The notes under the pieces were generated by a model. The model saw only the letters and a list, made by a program, of their open reading frames with translations. It searched no databases and was not told where the DNA came from. A stretch of DNA of 64,000 bases from an uncultured Coriobacteriaceae bacterium (lineage in GTDB: Bacteria; Actinomycetota; Coriobacteriia; Coriobacteriales; Coriobacteriaceae). The stretch spans positions 124,001 through 188,000 of the forward strand of contig CALULH010000004.1 of assembly GCA_944321435.1 (NCBI GenBank), in the 5' to 3' direction. Below, in pieces: positions 17,636-25,836 of the stretch. Numbering within the stretch: the stretch's first letter is position 1; the number at the start of each line of letters is the position of its first letter. Position numbers and translations under genes: made by a program.

Positions 17636-19030
17636 ATGCTCTCAGAACGGCTGCTTTCCAAAACCATAGGCGTAGGTGCCACGCGGCTCATGCGGTCCAA
17701 GCTGACCGCCCAGACCAGTGTGCCCGCGCCCAAATCGGGGCATGAGTACTTGCTCTACGTGCACATTCCCTTCTGTGACGTGCTGTGCCCGTATTGCTCG
17801 TTCACGCGCTTCCCCTTCCAAGAGGAGGTTGCGCGCCGGTACTTCTCGGCGCTTCGCGCCGAGCTGGCCATGATCCGCGACCTGGGATACCGTCCCACGA
17901 GCGCCTACATTGGAGGCGGCACGCCGACCATCCTCATGGACGAGCTGGTGCGCACCGTGGACTACATGCGCGAGCTGTTCCCCACCATCAACGAGGTGTC
18001 GAGCGAGACCAACCCGCCGCATTTGGATCGCGCGCTTCTTGCGGGCTTGGCCGGCAAGGTGCAGCGCCTGTCCGTGGGCGTGCAGAGCTTCGACAACGCC
18101 CTGCTCAAGCGCATGGACCGTTACGATAAGTACGGCAGCGCGCAGGAGATCGTGGAGCGCATCCAGGGCGTTCACGACATGTTCGAGACGTTTAACGTGG
18201 ACATGATCTTTAACTTTCCGGGGCAGACCGCCGAGATGATCGCCCGCGACATCGACGTCTTCAAGACCACGGGCGCCAACCAGCTGACCTACTACCCGCT
18301 CATGGCGTCTCCCGGTTCCGAGAAGCTCATGCAGACCTGCTTCCACGGCCAAGTGGACTACGGCCTTGAGAAGGAGCTCTACCACACGTTGTTCGACAAG
18401 ATGACGGCCCCCGTTGACCAAGGCGGCGCGGGCTTCTTCGCCACCGACGTCTACACGTTCGCGGCCGACCGCAATGCGATGATCGACGAGTACGTGGTCG
18501 ACTACGGCGAGTACGTGGCCGCGGGTTGCGGCGGGTACAGCTTCCTGGGCGATGAGATCTACACCAACGACAGCTCGCTGGCCGGCTACATCCGCCGCGT
18601 GGAGGAGGGCGCCATGAGCGTTGCCTCCAAGATCGACATGGGCCGCTCCAACGGTAAGCGCTACCGCATGGGGCGAGAGCTTTTCGGGCTGCGCTTGGAC
18701 AACCGCGCGTGGGCGCGCGATTTTGGGCGGCCCATCCAGAAGGATCTCCCGGTGGAGTACGGCTACCTCAAAATGAACGGCGCCTTTGCGCAGGACGACG
18801 CCGACGCGCTCACGCTCACCCGTGCGGGGCGGTACTTGGTGCTGGTGATGATGCGCCAGATCTTCATCGGCATGAACACCGAGCGCGATCGCCAGCGCAC
18901 CCTGCTGCCGCCGGACGAGCGCAGGATGTTCACCGACTCCGCGGAGCGTCAGATCGCCGCGGCGAAGGCTGCCGACGCCGAGGCCGCCCGCGCGGCGGGG
19001 ACCCAGCGCGAGGGCTACTACACCTACTAG
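17636..19030 (+). CDS. Coproporphyrinogen III oxidase-like radical SAM protein (HemW/HutW type)
   Basis: 464-residue radical SAM protein. The HIPFCDVLCPYCSF motif supplies the CX3CX2C cluster ligands; YIGGGTPT, LSVGVQSF and FNVDMIFNFPGQT follow in the order typical of the HemN/HemW/HutW family, and a HemN-like C-terminal domain ends the protein. Members act as haem chaperones, anaerobic haem-degrading enzymes or, less often, the anaerobic coproporphyrinogen dehydrogenase. The pattern resembles the haem-utilisation group more than HemN. GGAGGAGG precedes the ATG. The nearby multihaem cytochrome makes a haem-related role attractive, but that is inference. Confidence 0.8.
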   Translation: MLSERLLSKTIGVGATRLMRSKLTAQTSVPAPKSGHEYLLYVHIPFCDVLCPYCSFTRFPFQEEVARRYFSALRAELAMIRDLGYRPTSAYIGGGTPTILMDELVRTVDYMRELFPTINEVSSETNPPHLDRALLAGLAGKVQRLSVGVQSFDNALLKRMDRYDKYGSAQEIVERIQGVHDMFETFNVDMIFNFPGQTAEMIARDIDVFKTTGANQLTYYPLMASPGSEKLMQTCFHGQVDYGLEKELYHTLFDKMTAPVDQGGAGFFATDVYTFAADRNAMIDEYVVDYGEYVAAGCGGYSFLGDEIYTNDSSLAGYIRRVEEGAMSVASKIDMGRSNGKRYRMGRELFGLRLDNRAWARDFGRPIQKDLPVEYGYLKMNGAFAQDDADALTLTRAGRYLVLVMMRQIFIGMNTERDRQRTLLPPDERRMFTDSAERQIAAAKAADAEAARAAGTQREGYYTY

Positions 19031-19347
19031 CCCGCGGCGCACGGCTTTTGCGCCTCACCTGTATGCAATTCTCGCCCAGATGATGCCTCTGCTCTAGCAA
19101 GATAAAGCGTTACCTGTGCTTATCGCACTCCAGATGACCTCATCCCCTCCAACAGGGGATGCCGTTCTCTCTATAAAGTGCGCCAAAACCTGAAATTACC
19201 CACAACAAGGCGAGAGGTTCCGGCCCCGCCGGGGCGAGAATGCAACATGACGTAACCTGTCCCGGCATCGCCGCCGGGCAGCGTCAAAGCATAAGGCGGC
19301 GCACGTTCCCGAGCGGCGCCGCAGAGGTATCCGATAGGGAGGGAAAC
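19031..19347 (+). other. Structured non-coding leader before the AOR operon
   Basis: 317 bp without a gene. It has CATCCCCT/AGGGGATG (19141-19161), CCCGGC/GCCGGG near 19262-19280, and further GC-rich inverted segments up to the ribosome binding site. A structured leader is possible, but I could not match it to the molybdenum/tungsten cofactor or any other riboswitch class. Confidence 0.35.
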
Positions 19348-20073
19348 ATGAAAGAGAACACCGCTTTGGAGCATGTCGGCTCCGGCGCGGATCGTCTCGA
19401 CGCCTTCTTCACCCGTCGCGGGTTCGTGAAGGTGTCGGGCGCGTTCGTGGCCACCATGGCAGCGCTCGGGCTGCTGCCTGAGACCGCCGCAGCCGCTCCC
19501 ACGAGCTCCAAGGGCAAGATTGACTACTACGCGACGCCCAGTCACGTGCTGAAGATCAATCGCGCCAAATGCACCGGTTGCCAGCGTTGCGAGATGAGCT
19601 GCACGCTCAAGAACGACGGCAACTCCCAGCCGGCGGCCGCCCGCATCCATGTGCGCGACGGCTTCTTCTACGGCTCCGAGCTCGGTTCCGGCGACGGCAT
19701 CTATTACTCCTGCGAGTGGAACATCCGTCAGTGCCACATGTGCACCACGGCCATGTGCCAGACGGCCTGCCCGCACGGCGCCATCATCACCGACGAGTCC
19801 ACGGGCGTGCGCTCCGTCGACCCCGAGAAGTGCGTGGGCTGCGGCACCTGCGTGGCCGCCTGCCCGTACCACATGCCGGTCGTGAACTCCGTGACGCACA
19901 AGTCCACCAAGTGCATCGCGTGCGGCCGCTGCGCCGAGCAGTGCCCCAACGGCGCCCTCGAGCTCGTCGAGTGGGAGAACGTCAACCACGCCTCCGGCCC
20001 GACCCGCCAGGAGAATCCCGATCCGCTGATCTCGGAGGTTCAGGATTACGTCGGCGGCGGCAAGGTCGCTTAA
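19348..20073 (+). CDS. Tat-exported four-cluster ferredoxin-like subunit
   Basis: 241-residue iron-sulfur protein. The N-terminus has a twin-arginine signal (TRRGFVKVSGAFVATMA) ending near AAAA. The mature part carries CTGCQRCEMSC, CHMCTTAMCQTACP, CVGCGTCVAACP and CIACGRCAEQCP, enough for four [4Fe-4S] clusters, as in HycB/DmsB-type electron-transfer subunits. GGGAGGG precedes the ATG. It is the first gene of an operon with aldehyde ferredoxin oxidoreductase and a multihaem cytochrome, so it probably relays electrons between them. Because it has a Tat signal, the complex may lie outside the membrane. Confidence 0.9.
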   Translation: MKENTALEHVGSGADRLDAFFTRRGFVKVSGAFVATMAALGLLPETAAAAPTSSKGKIDYYATPSHVLKINRAKCTGCQRCEMSCTLKNDGNSQPAAARIHVRDGFFYGSELGSGDGIYYSCEWNIRQCHMCTTAMCQTACPHGAIITDESTGVRSVDPEKCVGCGTCVAACPYHMPVVNSVTHKSTKCIACGRCAEQCPNGALELVEWENVNHASGPTRQENPDPLISEVQDYVGGGKVA

Positions 20074-20094
20074 CGGAAACGAAGGAGTTTATCC

Positions 20095-22332
20095 ATGGCT
20101 GATAACGTCTCTTACGGTTGGGCGGGCTACATCGCGCGCGTCAACCTCACGAGCGGGGACATCACCAAAGAGTCCGACGAGGAGATGCAGCAGGACTACA
20201 TCGGTGGCATGGGCTTCGCCAACAAGATCATGTTCGACGAGGTGCCGGCTGGCACCAAGTGGGACGACCCCGAGAACAAGGCCGTGCTGGCCGTCGGCCC
20301 GCTGACGGGCTCCGGCGTGCCGCTGGGCGGCCGCTCCACCTGGGCCACGCTGTCCACCTTCACCAAGGACTACCTCATTGTGGACTGCCACTGCGGCGGC
20401 ACCCTGGGCGCGCAGCTCAAGTACTCCGGCCATGACGGCCTGATCATCGAGGGCGAGTCCGAGACCCCGGTCTACATCCTCATCGACGACGACAAGATCT
20501 CCATCGAGGACGCCTCCGCCTTCTGGGGCAAGGGCACGCGCGAGACCACCGAGGGCCTGTGCAAGAAGCACGGTCTGGACTGCTGCGTTGCCGCCATCGG
20601 CCCGGCGGGCGAGAACCTCCTGCCGTACGCCTGCGTCATGAACGCGCGCTCCCACTCCGCGGGCGCCGGCCTGGGCGCGGTTCTCGGCAAGAAGAAGGTC
20701 AAGGCCGTCGTGGTCCGCGGCACCAAGGGCGTCAACGTCGCCGACCCGCAGATGGTCGCCGACCTGTCCGACTACATGCTCGCCGAGGTCCTGGGCTCCA
20801 ACAACAACCACGTGGTCCCCAGCACCCAGCAGTCCTGGGCCGAGTACTACGACAAGGGCTCCCGCTGGACTGCGCGCAAGGGCCTGTACTGGGCGGCTGC
20901 CGAGGGCGGTCCCATCGAGACCGGCGAGCCCAAGCCCGGCGAGCCCAACACCGTGGGTTACCGCTGCATGAAGTCCACCAAGGACCTGGGCCCCGAGGCC
21001 GAGAAGTACACGGTCAAGATGGCCGGCTGCCACGGCTGCCCGGTGCGCTGCTACACCAACGTGCAGGTTCCGCGCGTCAAGGAGATCACCGGCTACAGCT
21101 CGACCGGCAACACCTGCGTGCCTAACTTCCCGGTTTCCTCCTACATGCCCGGTATCGCCCCGGTTGCCGGCATCACCGACGAGGACGGCACCCTGACCGA
21201 CCTGTCCGTCGTTTACAACCAGGTTGTCTCCGCCATCGTCGACGACCTGGGCCTGTGGTGCAACTACGCGCAGCTGTACCGCGATATCGCGCACTGCTAC
21301 GCTTCCGGCATCTTCGAGCGCGTGCTGGGCGATGACTACGCGTCCTACCGCTTCGAGGACTTCTTCGACAACCAGGACCCCACGCCCATCGTGAAGATCC
21401 TCACCGACATCGCCATGAACCAGAGCGAGATCGCCTACGTGGGCCACGGCCCGCTGGTGTGGACCGAGCGCTGGGACGACGCCGCTTGGTACGATAACGC
21501 CAAGTCCTGTCTGATCAACTACCGCGGCTGGCCCGTGCACCACGCCATCGAGTGCTTCGGCCAGGTTGGCGGCCTGTACAACATGATGTTCAACCGCGAC
21601 GACATGATCCACTCCGCGGTGAACTTCCAAGGTTGCGGCCTGCCGATCGACCTGAAGAAGGAGATGGCCAAGGAGATGTGGGGCGGCGAGGACGCGTGCG
21701 ACCCCGACAAGGCCTACACCCCCATCAACGACGCCAAGATCGAGTTCGCTTGGTGGAGCATCGTCACCGACGTGCTGCATGACTCCCTTACCCTGTGCAA
21801 CTGGGTGTGGCCGATGGCCATGGCCCCCGAGAAGGCCCGCGACTACCGCGGCGACCTGGATCTCGAGGCGCAGTTCTACACCGCCGTCACCGGCGTCGAG
21901 GTCACCACGGACGACCTGTACAAGGCCGCCGAGCGCATCATGACCCTGCAGCGCGGCTACTCCTCGCTGGGCATGACCGATGCCGAGGGCAACATGGGCT
22001 GCAACGACTTCCGCAACGTCCACGACGTCATCACCGAGTGGGTGTTCGAGAAGGATCCCGACCTCAAGGCGTTCGAGAAGGGCACCGACAAGATGGACCG
22101 GGACGACTGGCAGAAGGCGCTGGGCATGCTCTACAAGCGCTTCGGCTGGGACGAGGAGCTGGGCTGCCCCACCAAGCAGTGCCTGGACGACCTCGGCCTG
22201 GACGACCTGGAGAGCGCGCTGGACGAGGCCGGCCTGCTGGTCGACGGCGGCACGCCCTACGACGAGCGCACCCGCACCTACTCCGGCGTCCTTTCCGACT
22301 ACTGCGGCAACAACCCCGCGTTGGCCCAGTAA
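20095..22332 (+). CDS. Aldehyde ferredoxin oxidoreductase family protein
   Basis: 745-residue tungsto- or molybdo-pterin enzyme. The N-terminal domain (GWAGYIARVNLTSGDI, YIGGMGFANKI, LAVGPLTGSGVPLGGRSTWA) binds two pterins. The [4Fe-4S] ligands are in CHGCPVRC (Cys312, Cys315, Cys319) and probably Cys636 in NMGCNDF. The family oxidises aldehydes to acids or reduces acids, using ferredoxin-like partners. No signal peptide is seen. It lies 21 bp after the Tat Fe-S subunit and 27 bp before the cytochrome, on the same strand. Either it hitch-hikes through Tat with the Fe-S partner or it works on the inside; the sequence does not settle this. Confidence 0.92.
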   Translation: MADNVSYGWAGYIARVNLTSGDITKESDEEMQQDYIGGMGFANKIMFDEVPAGTKWDDPENKAVLAVGPLTGSGVPLGGRSTWATLSTFTKDYLIVDCHCGGTLGAQLKYSGHDGLIIEGESETPVYILIDDDKISIEDASAFWGKGTRETTEGLCKKHGLDCCVAAIGPAGENLLPYACVMNARSHSAGAGLGAVLGKKKVKAVVVRGTKGVNVADPQMVADLSDYMLAEVLGSNNNHVVPSTQQSWAEYYDKGSRWTARKGLYWAAAEGGPIETGEPKPGEPNTVGYRCMKSTKDLGPEAEKYTVKMAGCHGCPVRCYTNVQVPRVKEITGYSSTGNTCVPNFPVSSYMPGIAPVAGITDEDGTLTDLSVVYNQVVSAIVDDLGLWCNYAQLYRDIAHCYASGIFERVLGDDYASYRFEDFFDNQDPTPIVKILTDIAMNQSEIAYVGHGPLVWTERWDDAAWYDNAKSCLINYRGWPVHHAIECFGQVGGLYNMMFNRDDMIHSAVNFQGCGLPIDLKKEMAKEMWGGEDACDPDKAYTPINDAKIEFAWWSIVTDVLHDSLTLCNWVWPMAMAPEKARDYRGDLDLEAQFYTAVTGVEVTTDDLYKAAERIMTLQRGYSSLGMTDAEGNMGCNDFRNVHDVITEWVFEKDPDLKAFEKGTDKMDRDDWQKALGMLYKRFGWDEELGCPTKQCLDDLGLDDLESALDEAGLLVDGGTPYDERTRTYSGVLSDYCGNNPALAQ

Positions 22333-22359
22333 CCCAAGATCCCCTGAAAGGAGTGAACC

Positions 22360-23019
22360 ATGGCTGACGAAATCAAGGAGACCAGCAAGGCCCCCAAGCG
22401 CAAGATCAAGCGCCTGCCGATCATCATCGCGGCCGTCGTGGTCGTGGCCGTCATCGGCGTCGCCGGCTGGGCGTGGCACGCCACCCCCGAGTGCTGCGAC
22501 ACCATTTGCCACAGCACCATGGGAAAGTACTACGACTCGTTCGTGAACGATTCCGAGTCGCTGGCCTACAAGCACGCGAGCGTTGCCAACAACCAGTGCC
22601 TCGGGTGCCATGAGGCCACCCTGCCCCAGATGATGCACGAGGTCCAGGTGCAGCTCTCCGGCAGCTACTCCGAGCCGTTCGAGAAGGTCACCTTCTCCAA
22701 CGACTTCTGCCTGCAGAGCGGTTGCCACCTGGGTGCCGGCGTGATGCCGGGCGCCACCGAGTCCTCCACCAAGGACTGGGGCTTCGACCCGCACAGCACC
22801 TATCATGGCGGTGTGACGCAGCAGTGCAATTCCTGCCACCGCTTCCATGACCAGAGCGTGCTCACCTGCACGGGCTGCCACCAGATCGGCGCCTACGAGG
22901 GCGAGGGCGACGTGCCCGAGGGTTGGACCGACACCGCCGAGGTCGACGGCGTGACCACCTACCTGCCCAAGGGTTGGACTGTCCCGCAGCAGTTCGAGGC
23001 TGCCACGACGGCCGAGTAG
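22360..23019 (+). CDS. Membrane-anchored multihaem cytochrome c (NapC/NrfH-like)
   Basis: 219-residue protein with one N-terminal anchor (about residues 18-40) and cysteine-histidine haem motifs outside. CLGCH (80-84), CNSCH (156-160) and CTGCH (170-174) are standard CX2CH. CDTICH (46-51) is CX3CH and CLQSGCH (117-123) is CX4CH, so up to five haems. It should pass electrons between the quinone pool and the Fe-S/AOR partners encoded just upstream. No cytochrome c maturation genes are present in the window. The two variant motifs are unusual and are discussed as a finding. Confidence 0.85.
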   Translation: MADEIKETSKAPKRKIKRLPIIIAAVVVVAVIGVAGWAWHATPECCDTICHSTMGKYYDSFVNDSESLAYKHASVANNQCLGCHEATLPQMMHEVQVQLSGSYSEPFEKVTFSNDFCLQSGCHLGAGVMPGATESSTKDWGFDPHSTYHGGVTQQCNSCHRFHDQSVLTCTGCHQIGAYEGEGDVPEGWTDTAEVDGVTTYLPKGWTVPQQFEAATTAE

Positions 23020-23066
23020 CGCTGCTGGGCGATAAGTCCGCACGGGCGACAAGCTCATCTCCCGTT

Positions 23067-23100
23067 AAGGGCGGCTCCTCTTCGGAGGGGCCGCCCTTCT
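23067..23100 (+). terminator. Terminator of the AOR operon
   Basis: AAGGGCGGCTCCTC (23067-23080) pairs with GAGGGGCCGCCCTT (23085-23098) with one G-T pair and a stable TTCG loop; the descending arm ends in CTT. The remaining sequence to 23355 shows no gene. Confidence 0.85.
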
Positions 23101-23355
23101 CGTATATGCGCGCTGATCGCCGTGTTTTCAGGGTCCCCAGCGGGCAAGAAGCGCGGCGATCGGCGCGAATGAGCGGGGACGGGGACGGGTCCCTCTCCTA
23201 AAAGTCTCATGGGGTTTCGTCATGCGCGGCCCAGACGGCGGCGTTCCGGCGGATAATAGCGGTTTGACAGGAGCAAGACGCCGGACGCGCGTGCTCGCCT
23301 GCCGGGTCCAGTGCCTGGGGGAGGCGGGCGCCAAGCGTCGCATAGGGGAGGCACC

Positions 23356-23643
23356 ATGACATCCATTGACTTCACGCCCCACGGGGTGTGCTCGCGCAAC
23401 ATCCACGTTGAGCTGGCGGACGACGGTCGCACTATCGAGCGCGTGGCCTTCACGGGAGGCTGCAACGGCAACCTCAAGGCCATCTCAAAGCTGGTGGCTG
23501 GCAAGCCCGTGGACGAGATCACGGCCATTCTGGATGGCAATACCTGCGGGAACCGTCCCACTTCGTGCGCAGACCAGCTGTGCGGTGCCCTGCGCGCCGC
23601 CGTGGCCCAGGCCGCCGGCGACACGGCGCCTGCGGAGGCGTAA
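23356..23643 (+). CDS. TSCPD domain protein (TIGR03905 type)
   Basis: 95-residue protein with CSRNIHVEL, VAFTGGCNGNLKAISKLV and RPTSCADQLCGAL, the conserved pattern of short stand-alone TSCPD proteins. The domain also occurs at the C-terminus of adenosylcobalamin-dependent ribonucleotide reductases, where its cysteines are redox or metal active. The function of the stand-alone form is unknown. GGGGAGG precedes the ATG. Its TAA is followed at once by the ATG of the lipoprotein gene, so the two are translationally coupled. Confidence 0.85.
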   Translation: MTSIDFTPHGVCSRNIHVELADDGRTIERVAFTGGCNGNLKAISKLVAGKPVDEITAILDGNTCGNRPTSCADQLCGALRAAVAQAAGDTAPAEA

Positions 23644-24858
23644 ATGGGCCTGTTCGACGCGCTGCGCAACCCTTCCCGCCGCAAGTTCGTGACGGGCACG
23701 GTTGCGGCGGGCGGCGCGCTGGCAGCTGCGTCGGCCCTCAGCGGCTGCGGTGGCGATACGACAACGACCTCCGAAAACGACCCCCAGGTCATCGAGGACA
23801 GCTCGAGCAGCATCGACATCTTGGCGGAGTTCTCGGACGCGGGCACGGTGCCCAAGCCGACGGCGACGTGGACGTTGCCCCTGGGCACGGTGCTTCTCGC
23901 CAGCGAAGGCACCTGGGTGGCGGCGCTCCAGCTGTCCGAGACGGCTGCGGTGGCCAACATGCTGGGCGTGCTCAGCCTGTCCTCGGGCACGGTGGCGACC
24001 CTGCTCTCCGCGCCCACCGAGGGCTCCACGTTCTCCTTTTACGACGCCCATTGCTCGGACAGCGTCTTCGCCTGGGTTGAGATCTGCTACAACGATCGCA
24101 GCTGGAAGCTCTTCGCGCAGCCCCTTTCCTCCGGCTCCCTCAGCGGGGATCGCGCTCAGCTAGCCGAGGGCGATGCCGATTTCGACCCTCCCCGGTTCAC
24201 CGTGCACGGCGGCAGCGTCATCTGGCTCGAGATGCCCAGCTCGTCGGGCTCCCGCACAGCCGAGGACTCGCATTGCCGCATTTGGAGCACCGGCGGCGGC
24301 ACTGAGACCTTGTGGACCTCGCAGGGCCGTTTTGCCACGGCGCCCACCGTGTCCGGCGACATCCTCACCATCACCCCGCGCGTGCACGTGGAGGAGGGCC
24401 GCTACTACGGCATCACCGCGCTCGATCTGGCCGACAGCGATTACGCCCAAGTGGATCAGCTGGTGCTGCCGCAGAGCATCCAGCCCTTCGAGGCGGTGTA
24501 TCTCAACAACCAGTTTGCCTTCTCGGTTGAGGCGGCCTACCAGTCGGGCGGCCTCTTCGGCAACATGGGCACGTTCATCGGGCGCGATAGCGGTCCCTAC
24601 TACTACCTTTCGCGCGAGCCGCAGCAATGCGTGGCCGGCAGCGGTAACCGTTACCTCATCAAATCGCAGTCCTCGCATTTCCTGGTGGACACCGACGAGC
24701 AGACCTACGCCGTCATCTACGCGCCCGACCGCGCCATAGACCGCGGCGACTTCTCGCCCAGCGTGGGCACGGTCAGCAGCTTCGTGACCTTCTCCACGGT
24801 GCGCAGCTTGGACACGGGCCTGCCCGAGTCGGTCACCGCGCGCGTGTTCAGCCTGTAG
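23644..24858 (+). CDS. Tat-type lipoprotein, probable beta-propeller
   Basis: 404-residue exported protein. The N-terminus has a twin-arginine motif (SRRKFVTGTVAAGG) and a lipobox ending SGC, then an acidic/Ser-Thr linker. The rest is rich in beta-strand segments with repeated patterns such as SVFAWVEICYNDRSWKL and VIWLEMPSS, suggesting a propeller fold. No catalytic motif is seen and I cannot assign a family with confidence. The ATG directly follows the TSCPD stop codon. Confidence 0.7.
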   Translation: MGLFDALRNPSRRKFVTGTVAAGGALAAASALSGCGGDTTTTSENDPQVIEDSSSSIDILAEFSDAGTVPKPTATWTLPLGTVLLASEGTWVAALQLSETAAVANMLGVLSLSSGTVATLLSAPTEGSTFSFYDAHCSDSVFAWVEICYNDRSWKLFAQPLSSGSLSGDRAQLAEGDADFDPPRFTVHGGSVIWLEMPSSSGSRTAEDSHCRIWSTGGGTETLWTSQGRFATAPTVSGDILTITPRVHVEEGRYYGITALDLADSDYAQVDQLVLPQSIQPFEAVYLNNQFAFSVEAAYQSGGLFGNMGTFIGRDSGPYYYLSREPQQCVAGSGNRYLIKSQSSHFLVDTDEQTYAVIYAPDRAIDRGDFSPSVGTVSSFVTFSTVRSLDTGLPESVTARVFSL

Positions 24859-24916
24859 CCGGGCGAGAAGCGCCCCCGGCGCCCGGTCTTCTCGCCCGCA
24901 GGCCCTGCTCGCGCCG

Positions 24917-25315
24917 TTAGTATCCCATGCGTCGCAGGTCGGCGTCGGACAGGCCGAAGTAGTGGCCGATCTCGTGAACCACGGTCTTGCGGATCTGCTC
25001 GACCACCTGCTCGCGCGTGGAGAAGATCCGCTCATGCGCCTGTTTGAAGATGGTCACCACGTCGGGCGTCACGTTGCCGTAGTAAAGCCCGCGCTCGGTC
25101 AGCGGCACGCCTTCGTAGAGCCCCAGCAAGATGCCGCCCGAGCGCGTGCCCTCCGAGGGGGCGTCGCCGCGCCGCAGGCTGGCGAGCTGGGCGGCGGTGG
25201 GCGCGTCGGCCACGGTTACGCCGACGTTCTCCAGCGCATCAAGGAAGCGCGGCGGAATGCTGGCCAGCGCGTCCTCAACCGCCTGCTCGAACTCCTCGTC
25301 GGTCGTCTCATACAT
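24917..25315 (-). CDS. Zincin-like metallopeptidase (PF06262 type)
   Basis: 132-residue cytosolic protein with HEIGHYFGLSD near the C-terminus, where HEXXHXXG supplies zinc ligands and the catalytic glutamate. The upstream ILLGLYEGVPLTERG and PDVVTIFKQ segments match the small metallopeptidase family found across actinobacteria. The in vivo substrate is unknown. The start at 25315 has no close ribosome binding site; an AGGAGG lies about 30 bases upstream, so a slightly longer form is possible. Confidence 0.85.
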   Translation of the reverse strand: MYETTDEEFEQAVEDALASIPPRFLDALENVGVTVADAPTAAQLASLRRGDAPSEGTRSGGILLGLYEGVPLTERGLYYGNVTPDVVTIFKQAHERIFSTREQVVEQIRKTVVHEIGHYFGLSDADLRRMGY

Positions 25316-25558
25316 AGCGCGTGGCGGCCGGGCCCCTGCCGCCCCTCCTTTCCTGGCCCCATTGTACCCAGCGCGCTGCGGGTGCCCGCTTCGCCCTGGG
25401 CCTCGTGCCAATCTTCAGCTCTGTGCGCGTGTGGCCGCGGTCTGCCGTCTGCCCGGATGCTGGTTTACAATGCAATGGTTCGGAAGAGCGGTAAGCGCCT
25501 CGGCGCGCAGGCCCCCGCGGGCCGTGCGCGGCACGGGCGAGCCTGAACGGGGGTAGGT

Positions 25559-25816
25559 ATGGAACGCGTGACTATCGACCGCATTATCGACGGTGTTGCC
25601 GTATGCGCGGCGGGGCCGGGCGCGCTCAAGCGCATTCCGGTTGAGGAGCTGCCTGCGGGCGCGGACGAGGGCTCCGTGCTGGACCGCGTCGACGGCGTCT
25701 GGACGGTTAACGCCGAGCTGACCGAGCAGCAGCGCGCGTACGTGGCCAGCGAGCTTTACTACGAGCATGAGGACGGCTCGCCCGCCATGCGCGAGGATGC
25801 GGGAATACCCTGGTAG
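25559..25816 (+). CDS. DUF3006 family protein
   Basis: 85-residue protein. VTIDRIIDGVAVC, then IPVEELPAGADEGSVLD, is the pattern of DUF3006 proteins, small beta-rich proteins often encoded next to ComEC/metallo-beta-lactamase or hydrolase genes. No catalytic function is known. It is 20 bp upstream of the serine hydrolase gene on the same strand, which suggests an operon. GGGGGTAGGT precedes the ATG. Confidence 0.75.
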   Translation: MERVTIDRIIDGVAVCAAGPGALKRIPVEELPAGADEGSVLDRVDGVWTVNAELTEQQRAYVASELYYEHEDGSPAMREDAGIPW

Positions 25817-25836
25817 AGAGGCCGGGTGCGAACTCC

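Noticed and set aside
19031..19347. Molybdenum/tungsten cofactor riboswitch before the AOR operon
   Set aside because: The leader is GC-rich and can fold, but the conserved blocks of that riboswitch class could not be found.
20089..23058. 989-codon open frame antisense to the AOR operon
   Set aside because: It spans three well-supported sense genes and their gaps, with Val/Gly/His/Leu-rich composition typical of antisense shadows.
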